A DNA stretch of 32,222 bases, from contig DASYQW010000028.1 of assembly GCA_036005065.1 (NCBI GenBank), positions 1-32,222 of the forward strand. The letters are read 5' to 3'. This DNA comes from Candidatus Methylomirabilota bacterium. GTDB taxonomy: Bacteria; Methylomirabilota; Methylomirabilia; Rokubacteriales; DASRDR01. Each line of letters opens with the position of its first letter. Positions within the stretch are counted from its first letter, which is position 1. Both the position numbers and the translations under genes were made by a program. Of this stretch, positions 15,265-23,195 are shown piece after piece. The notes under the pieces are model-generated. The model was not told where the DNA came from. It searched no databases and was given only the letters and a program-made list of their open reading frames with translations.

Positions 15265-18200
15265 GCCCAGTGAGCGACGCGCAGCCAGGCGCCTCGAAAG
15301 GGCGCCGCGGGAAGGACCTCGGCGGCGTGCTGGTCACGGCGGCGACCCTGGTCGCCGTCGAGCTCCTGGCCCGCACCCCCTTCGCGCTCCCCGACCCCGC
15401 GCCTCTCTACTTCACGGCCGTCGTGTACGCGGCCGTCACCGCGGGCATCCGATCCGGGCTGATCGCCACCGCCCTCACGCTGGCCTATGCCGTGTACGAC
15501 CTGGCCGACCCCGGCCGGCCCTTCCACTACGCGCCCGCCAACCTCCACCGCCTCGTGGTGCTCACCCTCACCATCCCCGCGATCGCGCTCATGGTCGGGT
15601 TCCTCAGGCACCGCGCCGGGCGCATCCTCGAGAGCGCGGCCGCGGACGCCCTGCTGCGAGCCGCGATCGACCAGCGCGTCCGGGTGGAGACCTCCCAGTG
15701 GGAGAGCCGGAGCAAGATCCGGGAAGCCCGCCTGGCGGCCGAGCACGCGGTGGCGCGCGTCCTGGCGGAGGCGCCGGCCCTCGGCGACGCCGCGCCCGTC
15801 ATTCTGCGCGCCGTCGGCGAGAGCCTCGGGTGGGAGTTCGGCGGCTTGTGGATCGTGGACCGCGCCGCCCAGGTGATCCGGTGCGTCGAGGTCTGGCACG
15901 TGCCGGAGGACGCGTTTCCCGAGTTCGAGGCGCTCAGTCGGCGGACGGCCCTCCCGTCAGGCGCAGGCCTGCCCGGCCGGGTCTGGGCGAGCGGCGAGCC
16001 GGCCTGGATCACCGACGTGGTCCAGGACCCCAACTTCCCGCGGCTGCCGGTCGCGGCCAAGGAGGGGCTGCACGCGGGGGTCGGCTTCCCGGTCCGGATG
16101 GGTCGCGACGTGCTCGGCGTGATCGAGTTCTTCAGCCGGGAGATCCGGCCGGCCGACGAGGACCTGCTGCAGATGATGGCCAGCATCGGGAGCCAGATCG
16201 GCCAGTTCGTCGAGCGGAAGGACGCCGAGACGGCGCTCCGCGAGAGCGAGGCCCGCACCCGGGCCATCCTGGAATCGGCTCTCGACTGCATCATCACGAT
16301 GGACCACGAAGGGCGGATCGTCGAGTTCAACCCGGCCGCCGAGGCGACGTTCGGGTATCAGCGCCGGGAAGTGATCGGGAAGCCACTGGCGGAGGCCATC
16401 ATCCCGCCGGCGCTCCGCGAGGAGCATCGGGGGGGCTTGGCCCGCTACCTCGCCACCGGGGAGGGCCCGGTGCTCGGCCGCCGGATCGAGATGCCGGGGA
16501 TGCGGGCCGACGGCAGCGAGCTTCCCGTCGAGCTGGCGATCACGCGGATCGCCTGGAGCGGACCGCCGATGTTCACGGCGTACCTCCGGGACATCACCGA
16601 GCGGAAGCGCGCGGAGGCTGAACGCGCCGAGCTGATGACCCGCGAGCGGACGGCGCGGGCCGAGGCGGAGGCCGCCCGGGCGCGCTTCGCGTTCCTGGCC
16701 GAGGCCAGCACCGTGCTCAACGCCTCGCTCGACTACCCCACGACCCTGGCCAGCCTGGCCCGGCTGGCGGTTCCGCATCTGGGCGACTGGTGCGCGGTGG
16801 ACGTCGTCGAGGCAGACCGAACGATCCGCCGGATGGCGGTGACCCATGCCGACCCGGCGAAGATGGACCTGGCCCGCGAGCTCCAGCGTCGCTACCCCCT
16901 GGACCCGCACCGCTCGCACCCCATCGTGCGCGTGATCCAGACCGGCGTCCCCGAGATGGTGCCCGAAGTGTCCGAGGCGGAGCTCCGCGCCGTCTCTCGG
17001 GACGCCGAGCACCTCGAGCTCCTCCGTCAGCTCGGCTTCCGGTCGTACATGGCCGTGCCGCTCGTCACCCGCGGCCGGAGGCTGGGTGCCATCTCGTTCG
17101 CGTCGATGGTCCCCCGACGCTTCGGGCCCGCCGAGCTGGCGCTCGCCGAGGACCTGGCGCGCCGGGCGGCCTCCGCAGTCGACAACGCCCGGCTCTACCG
17201 CGAAGGGGAGGAGGCGAACCGCGCCAAAGACGAATTCCTGGCCACCCTGTCCCACGAGCTCCGTACCCCGCTGACCGCCGTGCTGGGGTGGACCCAGCTC
17301 TTGCGGAGCGCCCAGCTCGATGACGCCATGCGGACCCGGGCGATCGAGACGATCGAGCGGAACGCCCGCACCCAGGCCCAGCTGATCAACGGCCTCCTCG
17401 AGATCTCACGGATCGTGACGGGGAAGCTGAGCCTCGAGGTCCGGCCGCTCGACCTGCGGTCGGTGATCGAGGCAGCCCTGGAAACCGTGCGGCCGGCGGC
17501 CGAGGCCAAGCGCGTATTGCTCGACGCGGCCCTTCCGGCCTGGGTCGGGCCGGTGTCGGGCGATCCGGATCGCCTGCAGCAGGTCGTGTGGAACCTCCTG
17601 TCGAACGCGATCAAGTTCACGCCGGCGGGCGGACGGGTCGAGGTGCGACTCGCCCAGGCCGACGGCCAGGCCGAGATCCAGGTGAGCGACACCGGGCAGG
17701 GCATCCGGCCGGAGTTCCTCCCGTTCGTCTTCGACCGCTTCCGCCAGGCCGACAGCACGACGACGCGGTCGTTCGGCGGACTCGGGCTCGGCCTGGCCAT
17801 CGTGCGGCATCTCGTGGAGCTCCATGGCGGGCGGGTCGAGGCGACGAGCGAGGGTGAAGGCCAGGGGGCGACGTTCCGGGTGTGGCTGCCCCTCCTGGCT
17901 CCCACGCCGTCGAGCCCCGCCGACCCGGCCGGCCGGACGCGGCCCATCGGAGGCCCGGCGGGACAGGCGGCGCTCGGCGGGGTCCGCGTGCTTCTCGTGG
18001 ACGACGAGGCCGACGCGCGCGACCTGATCACCATGCTCCTGGCCCAGCTCGGGGCCGAGGTGACGGCGGTCGGCGGTGCCGCCGAGGCGGTCCAGGCGCT
18101 CGACCGAGCGGCCTTCGACGTCCTGGTGTCGGACATCGGGATGCCGGGGGAGGACGGGTACGCGCTGATGCGATCGATCCGGGCGCGTCCGCCCGATCAC

Positions 18201-18371
18201 GGCGGCCGGATCCCCGCGGTGGCGCTGACGGCCTACGCGCGGGCCGAGGATCGCGTGCGGAGCCGCGCGGTCGGATTCGAGCGGCACGTGGCGAAGCCGG
18301 TCGACCCCGAGGAGCTGATCGCGGCCGTCGTCGGCGTGGTCGGCCATGCCGGTCGCGAGGCAGCCGAGTGA
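15261..18371 (+). CDS. hybrid histidine kinase (TM-GAF-PAS-GAF-HisKA-HATPase-REC)
   Basis: 1036 aa from ATG 15261, overlapping the ligase stop (ATGA). Order: several hydrophobic helices resembling the KdpD-type DUF4118 domain (about 15-120), GAF (about 157-318), PAS (about 331-453, with LDCIITMDHEGRIVEFNPAAE), second GAF (about 476-647), HisKA with phospho-acceptor H665 (LSHELRTPL), HATPase_c from about 769 (NLLSNAIKF, DTGQGI, GLGLGLAIV), and a C-terminal receiver with D958 (VSDIGMPGEDG) and K in HVAKPVD. It lacks an output domain, so its phosphate must pass on to another protein not seen here. The signal is unknown; coupling to an aryl-CoA ligase hints at an aromatic or redox cue. Confidence 0.92.
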   Translation: MSPVSDAQPGASKGRRGKDLGGVLVTAATLVAVELLARTPFALPDPAPLYFTAVVYAAVTAGIRSGLIATALTLAYAVYDLADPGRPFHYAPANLHRLVVLTLTIPAIALMVGFLRHRAGRILESAAADALLRAAIDQRVRVETSQWESRSKIREARLAAEHAVARVLAEAPALGDAAPVILRAVGESLGWEFGGLWIVDRAAQVIRCVEVWHVPEDAFPEFEALSRRTALPSGAGLPGRVWASGEPAWITDVVQDPNFPRLPVAAKEGLHAGVGFPVRMGRDVLGVIEFFSREIRPADEDLLQMMASIGSQIGQFVERKDAETALRESEARTRAILESALDCIITMDHEGRIVEFNPAAEATFGYQRREVIGKPLAEAIIPPALREEHRGGLARYLATGEGPVLGRRIEMPGMRADGSELPVELAITRIAWSGPPMFTAYLRDITERKRAEAERAELMTRERTARAEAEAARARFAFLAEASTVLNASLDYPTTLASLARLAVPHLGDWCAVDVVEADRTIRRMAVTHADPAKMDLARELQRRYPLDPHRSHPIVRVIQTGVPEMVPEVSEAELRAVSRDAEHLELLRQLGFRSYMAVPLVTRGRRLGAISFASMVPRRFGPAELALAEDLARRAASAVDNARLYREGEEANRAKDEFLATLSHELRTPLTAVLGWTQLLRSAQLDDAMRTRAIETIERNARTQAQLINGLLEISRIVTGKLSLEVRPLDLRSVIEAALETVRPAAEAKRVLLDAALPAWVGPVSGDPDRLQQVVWNLLSNAIKFTPAGGRVEVRLAQADGQAEIQVSDTGQGIRPEFLPFVFDRFRQADSTTTRSFGGLGLGLAIVRHLVELHGGRVEATSEGEGQGATFRVWLPLLAPTPSSPADPAGRTRPIGGPAGQAALGGVRVLLVDDEADARDLITMLLAQLGAEVTAVGGAAEAVQALDRAAFDVLVSDIGMPGEDGYALMRSIRARPPDHGGRIPAVALTAYARAEDRVRSRAVGFERHVAKPVDPEELIAAVVGVVGHAGREAAE

Positions 18372-18418
18372 GCGGCGCCACCCGGGACCCGGCCCTCCCC
18401 CTGGCGCTGAATGGTTGG

Positions 18419-18424
18419 TATAGT
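18419..18424 (+). promoter_or_regulatory. -10 element before the sulfur-carrier gene
   Basis: TATAGT lies seven bases before ATG 18432, so transcription would begin at or next to the start codon. No -35 match is seen at 16-18 bases. The upstream in-frame ATG at 18411 would lie before this element, which argues for 18432 as the true start. Confidence 0.45.
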
Positions 18425-18431
18425 GGGCAGG

Positions 18432-18632
18432 ATGAAAGTCATCCTGCGGAACCGGGGCCAGGAGCTCACGCTGACGGGGCGCCGGCGGGTCAAGGACCTG
18501 CTGACCGAGTTGGGGGTCCTGCCCGAGACGGTGCTGGTGATCCGCGGCCGTGAGCTCTTGACGGCGGACGAGGTGGTCCGGGAGGACGACGTCGTCGAGG
18601 TGCGCCCGGTCATCTCGGGGGGTCGCCGATGA
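18432..18632 (+). CDS. TtuB/MoaD/ThiS-like ubiquitin-fold sulfur carrier
   Basis: 66 aa, the size of TtuB and MoaD proteins. The sequence has the beta-grasp layout: MKVILRNRGQELTLTG, helix VKDLLTELGVL, strand ETVLVIRGREL, acidic turn and EVRPVISGG. The di-glycine that is adenylated and thiocarboxylated in this family is at 63-64 but is followed by two arginines, so either the tail is trimmed or the protein works differently. The stop overlaps the start of the TtuA-like gene, which is the expected partner. With the AOR-family enzyme 2 kb downstream it could alternatively donate sulfur to the tungsto-/molybdopterin. Confidence 0.8.
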   Translation: MKVILRNRGQELTLTGRRRVKDLLTELGVLPETVLVIRGRELLTADEVVREDDVVEVRPVISGGRR

Positions 18633-19633
18633 AGTGCAAGAAGTGCGGCGGCCGCGCGGTGCTCGAGCTCCGGCGCCACAACACCGCCTTTTGCGCCGAC
18701 GACTTCCTCGGCTTCTTCCGGCATCACACGCTCGAGACCGTCCGGCGCTGGAAGATGTTCGGGCGCGAGGAGTCGGTGCTGGTGGCCGTGTCCGGCGGCA
18801 AGGACTCGCTGGCGCTCTGGGATGTGCTCCACGCGGCCGGCTACAACACGGCCGGGCTGTACATCGACCTCGGGATCTTCGATTACTCGCGCGAATCGAA
18901 GGCGAAGTGTGAGGTCTTCGCGGCCGAGCGGGGCGCCCGGCTGATCGTCGTCGGGGTGGCCGACGCCGTCGGCGCCGGCATCCCTCAGGTCAAGGACGTG
19001 ACCCGACGCCCCACCTGTTCGGCCTGCGGCCTCTCCAAACGCTACATCATGAACCGCGCCGCCCTCGAGCACGGCTTCGCGGTGGTCGCGACCGGCCACA
19101 ACCTGGACGACGAGGCCGCCACCCTGTTCGGCTCGACCCTCCGCTGGGACGAGTCCTCGCTCGCGCGCCAGAGTCCCGTCCTGGAGGCGACGCACCCCAA
19201 GCTGGTCCGGCGGGTCAAGCCGCTGTTCCGGCTGAGCGAGCGGGAGACGGCGGCCTACGCCTTCCTGCGCGGCATCGACTACATCGTCGAGGAGTGCCCT
19301 TTCGCGCGGGGCGCCACGTCGCTCGCCCACAAGGAGGTCCTCAACCGACTGGAGGACGTCTCGCCCGGCGCCAAGGCGGCGTTTCTCACCAACTATCTCG
19401 ACCGCGCGCGCCACCGCTTCCAGGCCGGCGACCCGGTCGACCTGCGCGAGTGCCTGCGCTGCGGGCAGACGACCACCGGCGAGGTGTGCGCGTTCTGCAA
19501 GCTCTCGGACCAGGTCCGCCGCGCGGGCCGGCCGCCCGCCGGCCCCCCGGGGGCGGCGGTTCCGACCGACCCGGCCGAGTCGCGCGGCCTGATCTCGGAC
19601 CTCCAGGCGGCGTCCGAGATCCACGCTTCCTGA
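18629..19633 (+). CDS. ttuA: TtuA-family tRNA 2-thiolation enzyme (ATP pyrophosphatase, Fe-S)
   Basis: 334 aa. N-terminal zinc site C3/C6...C22, PP-loop SGGKDS at 55-60, [4Fe-4S] ligands C130 and C133 (TCSAC) and C223 (EECPFA), GHNLDDEA at 157-164, and a C-terminal zinc ribbon C275/C278...C287/C290. The cysteine positions agree closely with Thermus TtuA as I recall it (C130, C133, C222). Family role: activates a uridine in tRNA with ATP and inserts sulfur taken from the thiocarboxylate of TtuB, giving 2-thiouridine at position 54. Start ATG 18629 overlaps the stop of the carrier gene. The tail after the last zinc ribbon is proline/alanine-rich and probably disordered. A role in cofactor sulfuration instead is possible. 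Confidence 0.88.
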   Translation: MKCKKCGGRAVLELRRHNTAFCADDFLGFFRHHTLETVRRWKMFGREESVLVAVSGGKDSLALWDVLHAAGYNTAGLYIDLGIFDYSRESKAKCEVFAAERGARLIVVGVADAVGAGIPQVKDVTRRPTCSACGLSKRYIMNRAALEHGFAVVATGHNLDDEAATLFGSTLRWDESSLARQSPVLEATHPKLVRRVKPLFRLSERETAAYAFLRGIDYIVEECPFARGATSLAHKEVLNRLEDVSPGAKAAFLTNYLDRARHRFQAGDPVDLRECLRCGQTTTGEVCAFCKLSDQVRRAGRPPAGPPGAAVPTDPAESRGLISDLQAASEIHAS

Positions 19634-19651
19634 CGGGCGCCCCGCGCCCCC

Positions 19652-20452
19652 GTGGCTCGACTGGCCCCGCTCCCCCCGGACGCCGACCAGGTCATCTTCG
19701 TCGGGTCGGGCGGCGGTCGGATGACCACGGCCCTGCAGGCCCGGTCCACCGGAGGCCTGTGGGTCGTCCTCGACGGCGCCCGTCTCCACGTGGACCCGGG
19801 ACCCGGCGCCCTCGCGCACGTGCGAGCGCGGACCCTCGCCCTGGATCCCGCCCGCCTCGACGCCGTCGTGCTCACCCACAAGCACCTCGATCACTCGGGC
19901 GACGTCAACGCCATGATCGAGGCGATGACGGAGGGCGGGACCCGTCCCCGCGGCCTGGTCCTCGCCCCCCGGGACGCCTACGAGACCGACCCCGTGATCC
20001 TGCACTACGTCCGCGCCTACGCGGGCAAGACCGAGGTCCTCGAGGCCGGCGGACACTACCCGATCGGAGACATGGTGCTCGAGACGCCGCTTCGGCTGCG
20101 CCATCCGGTCGAGACGTACGGCCTCCGCCTCGTCGGCCGCCGCCACACGATCGGGCTCATCGCCTGCACGGGGTATTTCCCGGAGCTCGAGACGGTCTTC
20201 CGGACCGACCTCCTGATCCTCAACGTCGTGTTCCGCGAGCCGCGCGACGAGATCCACCTGGCCCTCCCGGACGCCCGCCGCCTGATCGACGCCATCCGGC
20301 CCCGGCTGGCCGTCATCACGCACTTCGGGCTCACGATGCTGCGGGCGCGCCCCTGGGAGCTGGCCGAGGCGCTCAGCCACGACACGGGCGTGCGCGTCCT
20401 GGCCGCCCGGGACCGCTGGCGCCTCGGCCTCGACGACGCGCTCGGCGAGTAG
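19652..20452 (+). CDS. metallo-beta-lactamase-fold hydrolase
   Basis: 266 aa from GTG 19652, 18 bp after ttuA. The dinuclear metal motif is THKHLDHSGD (H76, H78, D80, H81), with a later histidine in VITHFGLTML. The beginning IFVGSGGGRMTTALQ resembles the GTGG strand of RNase Z-like members. C-terminal ARDRWRLGLDD is unremarkable. It could be a nuclease, a phosphodiesterase or a cofactor-processing hydrolase. Gene order (carrier, TtuA-like, MBL, then AOR) suggests a link to sulfur or RNA metabolism, but nothing in the protein fixes the substrate. A better upstream start is not visible. Confidence 0.82.
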   Translation: MARLAPLPPDADQVIFVGSGGGRMTTALQARSTGGLWVVLDGARLHVDPGPGALAHVRARTLALDPARLDAVVLTHKHLDHSGDVNAMIEAMTEGGTRPRGLVLAPRDAYETDPVILHYVRAYAGKTEVLEAGGHYPIGDMVLETPLRLRHPVETYGLRLVGRRHTIGLIACTGYFPELETVFRTDLLILNVVFREPRDEIHLALPDARRLIDAIRPRLAVITHFGLTMLRARPWELAEALSHDTGVRVLAARDRWRLGLDDALGE

Positions 20453-20481
20453 TTGACCCTCCTGCCGCATTCCGGTAGCGT
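20453..20481 (+). promoter_or_regulatory. promoter of the AOR-family gene
   Basis: TTGACC (20453-20458), 17 bases, TAGCGT (20476-20481). It starts directly after the stop codon of the metallo-beta-lactamase gene and gives the AOR gene its own leader of about 60 bases, with GGGGAGGA at 20533-20540. Confidence 0.5.
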
Positions 20482-20547
20482 AGGCTCGTTGCCAGACATG
20501 CCATCATCGCCGGCCTGGCGCCGGCGCACCCCGGGGAGGAATCGCGC

Positions 20548-22428
20548 ATGCCATCGGGCGTCATCGGCAAGCTGCTCCACGTCGACCTGACCACCCGCGA
20601 GACCCGCGTCGAGGAGGTTCCCGAGACGGTGCTGCGCCAGCACCTCGGCGGTGGCGCCCTGGCCGCCTACGTCCTGCTCCGCGACCTCCCACCCGGCGTG
20701 GATCCGCTGGGGCCGGACAACGTGCTCGTGTTCACGACCAGCGTGGTCAACGGGCTCTCGCTGTCGGGGACCAACCGCTACACCGCCGCCGCCAAGTCGC
20801 CGCTGACCGGCGGCTACGGGGAGTCGGAGGCCGGGGGATGGTGGGGTCCCGAGCTGCGGTCGGCCGGCTACGATGGCCTCGTCATCCGCGGCCAGGCCGA
20901 GGCGCCCGTCTACCTCTGGATCAAGGACGGCCAGGTGGAGATTCGGAGCGCCGAGGCGTACTGGGGCAAGCTCTCCGGTGAAGTGCAGGACGGGCTCGAG
21001 CAGGAGGTGAAGGACAAGCGCATTCGGGTGCTTCAGACGGGAATCGCCGGCGAGCGCGGCGTCCGCTTCGCGGCCCTCGTGAACCAGCTCAAGCACTTCC
21101 ACGGTCGGTGCGGGCTCGGGGCGGTGATGGGCGCCAAGCGGCTCAAGGCCGTCGTGGTACGCGGCACCAAGCCGCCGGTCGCTGCGGACAAAGAGGGGGC
21201 CAAGGGCACGCTGGTCTGGTTCCGGGAGCACCACGACCGCTCCAAGGACCGGTTCCACGTCTACGGGACCGCCGGCGGCGTCCCCGCCCTCGAGGCCAGC
21301 GGCATCCTGCCGACGCGAAATTTCCGTGACGGCTCCTTCGAGCACTTCCGGGCCATCAGCGGCCAGACGATGGCGGACACCATCCTGGTCAACCGCGGGA
21401 CCTGCTATGCGTGCGCCGTGGCCTGCAAGCGCGAGGTGGCGGTGCCCGAGCTGGACGTCACGCCCAAGTACGGCGGTCCCGAATACGAGTCGCTGGCGGC
21501 CTCGGGCTCGCTCTGCGGCGTCGGCGACCTCAAGGCGCTGGCCAAGATCAACCAGCTCCTGGCCCAGTACGTCCTCGATTCGATCTCGACCGGCGCCGTC
21601 ATCGCCTTCGCCATGGAGTGCTACGAGCAGGGCATCCTCACTCCGGCCGACACCGGCGGGATCGAGCTCACCTGGGGGAACGCCGGCGCGGTCGAGCAGA
21701 TGGTGCACCTCATCGGCCGGCGGGAGGGGATCGGCCGGCTGCTCGGCGAGGGCGTGAAGCGCGCGGCGGCGGCCCTGGGACGCGGCGCCGAGCGGTTCGC
21801 GCTGCACGTCAAGGGGCAAGAGCTCCCCATGCACGACCCGCGGGGCAAGAAGGGGCTGTCACTCGCCTACGCGCTCTCCCCCACCGGGGCCGACCACATG
21901 GAGGCGCCTCACGATCCGCTCTACGAGGGCTTCCATCCCCAGGGCCACCCGCTCGGTCCGCTCGGGCTCATCGAGCCGGTCAAGATGCTGGACCTGGGCC
22001 CGCGCAAGGTGCGCGCATTCTACCTCACCCAGCAAGTCTGGAGCCTCTACAACTCCGTCGGCATGTGCGATTTCGTGGGCACGCCGCTCAACGCGCTCGA
22101 TCTCGAGAAGCTGGTGGGCTACGTCAACAGCGTCACCGGCTGGAACATGAGCCTCTACGAGATGCTCAAGGTCGGCGAGCGGGCGAACACCCTCATGCGG
22201 CTCTTCAACTGCCGGGAGGGATTCACGACCGACGACGACATCCTGCCCCAGCGGATGCACGAGGGGATCGGCAACGGGGCGCTGAAGGGCGAGCGCGTGG
22301 ATCCGGACCAGTTCGTGGCCGCTCGGCGCCTGTATTACGAGATGGCCGGCTGGGATCCGGAGACGGGCCGGCCGACCGCGGCCAAGCTCGCCGAGCTGGC
22401 GGTGGACGAGGCGACGATCCGAAGCTAA
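20548..22428 (+). CDS. aor: aldehyde:ferredoxin oxidoreductase family W/Mo enzyme
   Basis: 626 aa. The [4Fe-4S] ligands are C286, C289 and C293 (TCYACAVAC) and C507 (SVGMCDF), close to C288/C291/C295/C494 of Pyrococcus AOR. Other family segments: GGGALAAYVLL, TNRYTAAAKSPLTGGYGES, GPEYESLAASGSLCG, MHDPRGKKGLSLAYALSPTGADH and KVGERANTLMRLFN. It would hold a bis-pterin tungsten or molybdenum cofactor and oxidise aldehydes to acids (or the reverse) with ferredoxin. BamB, the benzoyl-CoA reductase subunit, belongs to the same family. None of the other bam genes is present, so I keep the general name. ATG 20548 has a good binding site seven bases upstream. Confidence 0.9.
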   Translation: MPSGVIGKLLHVDLTTRETRVEEVPETVLRQHLGGGALAAYVLLRDLPPGVDPLGPDNVLVFTTSVVNGLSLSGTNRYTAAAKSPLTGGYGESEAGGWWGPELRSAGYDGLVIRGQAEAPVYLWIKDGQVEIRSAEAYWGKLSGEVQDGLEQEVKDKRIRVLQTGIAGERGVRFAALVNQLKHFHGRCGLGAVMGAKRLKAVVVRGTKPPVAADKEGAKGTLVWFREHHDRSKDRFHVYGTAGGVPALEASGILPTRNFRDGSFEHFRAISGQTMADTILVNRGTCYACAVACKREVAVPELDVTPKYGGPEYESLAASGSLCGVGDLKALAKINQLLAQYVLDSISTGAVIAFAMECYEQGILTPADTGGIELTWGNAGAVEQMVHLIGRREGIGRLLGEGVKRAAAALGRGAERFALHVKGQELPMHDPRGKKGLSLAYALSPTGADHMEAPHDPLYEGFHPQGHPLGPLGLIEPVKMLDLGPRKVRAFYLTQQVWSLYNSVGMCDFVGTPLNALDLEKLVGYVNSVTGWNMSLYEMLKVGERANTLMRLFNCREGFTTDDDILPQRMHEGIGNGALKGERVDPDQFVAARRLYYEMAGWDPETGRPTAAKLAELAVDEATIRS

Positions 22429-22456
22429 GGGGTGGGCGAGCTCTGGAGCCTCGCCG

Positions 22457-23089
22457 TCACGCCGGCGGTCGGACGCCCAGCTCGGCCAGCATCGCCCGGA
22501 GATCGTGGCCGCGGTCCACCCGGAAGAAGACCCCGCGCATCCCCACCTGCTCGGCGGCGCGCACGTTCGGCTCGGAATCATCCACGAAGACGCACGCCTC
22601 GGGGGGGAGCCCGAGCCGCTCGGCCGCCAGCCGGTAGATGGCGGGGTCCGGCTTGGCCATTCCCACCTCGGCCGAGCAGACCACGGCGTCGAACAGCTCG
22701 TGGATGCCCAGCCCGTCGCGGAGCCGGGTCGGTAGGGTGGCGTCGGCGTTGGACAGGATCGCGATCCGATAGGCCGGACGGAGGGCGCGCACGAGAGCCA
22801 CGGTCTCCGGGATCACGTGCTGGGCGCGGCGCCAGGCCTCGTGGACGCGGGGCAGTGGCCGCCCGGCCCGGGCTTCCAGCAGGCGATGCGCCTCGTCCAA
22901 CCACGCCTGGCGATCGCCCCGTCCGCACTGGATGGCGTCCCAGGCGGGGGTTCGATAGAGGGTCTCGAAGATCGCGCCGCGCGGAAGCTGGTGGGCGTCC
23001 TCGAGCTCCCGCGCGACATCCCAGCGCATGTCGTGGACGACACCGCCGAAGTCGAGGACGACCCCGCGGATCCCGCCGGGCGCGGTCAT
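22457..23089 (-). CDS. HAD-superfamily hydrolase (subfamily IA)
   Basis: 210 aa starting at the ATG complementary to 23087-23089, with GAGGTGAG just upstream. Motif I is VVLDFGGVVHD (nucleophile D13; the second aspartate is replaced by glycine, as in YihX- and dehalogenase-like members). Motif II is ILSNAD, motif III MAKPDPAIY and motif IV FVDDSEPNV. The cap helices lie between residues 20 and 95. It probably dephosphorylates a small metabolite; the missing second acid means a phosphatase role is less certain. It converges on the AOR gene (28-bp gap) and diverges from the glycosyltransferase gene. Confidence 0.87.
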   Translation of the reverse strand: MTAPGGIRGVVLDFGGVVHDMRWDVARELEDAHQLPRGAIFETLYRTPAWDAIQCGRGDRQAWLDEAHRLLEARAGRPLPRVHEAWRRAQHVIPETVALVRALRPAYRIAILSNADATLPTRLRDGLGIHELFDAVVCSAEVGMAKPDPAIYRLAAERLGLPPEACVFVDDSEPNVRAAEQVGMRGVFFRVDRGHDLRAMLAELGVRPPA

Positions 23090-23154
23090 CGGCTCACCTC
23101 GCGAGAGATCGGCGTGATGCGGATCGGCGGCTCCGGACGCGCCACGCGGAGAGC

Positions 23155-23184
23155 TTATCAGAGCGCCGCCGACCGTGCTAGCGT
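23155..23184 (+). promoter_or_regulatory. possible promoter of the glycosyltransferase gene
   Basis: TTATCA (23155-23160), 18 bases, TAGCGT (23179-23184), 11 bases before ATG 23196. The -10 is the same hexamer as before the AOR gene. The match is moderate. Confidence 0.35.
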
Positions 23185-23195
23185 GGACGGCTGCC

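Noticed and set aside
20548-22428. Reading the AOR-family gene as BamB of the class II benzoyl-CoA reductase
   Set aside because: BamB is homologous, but no bamC-I gene is next to it and the aromatic operon here uses boxB. The general AOR name is safer.
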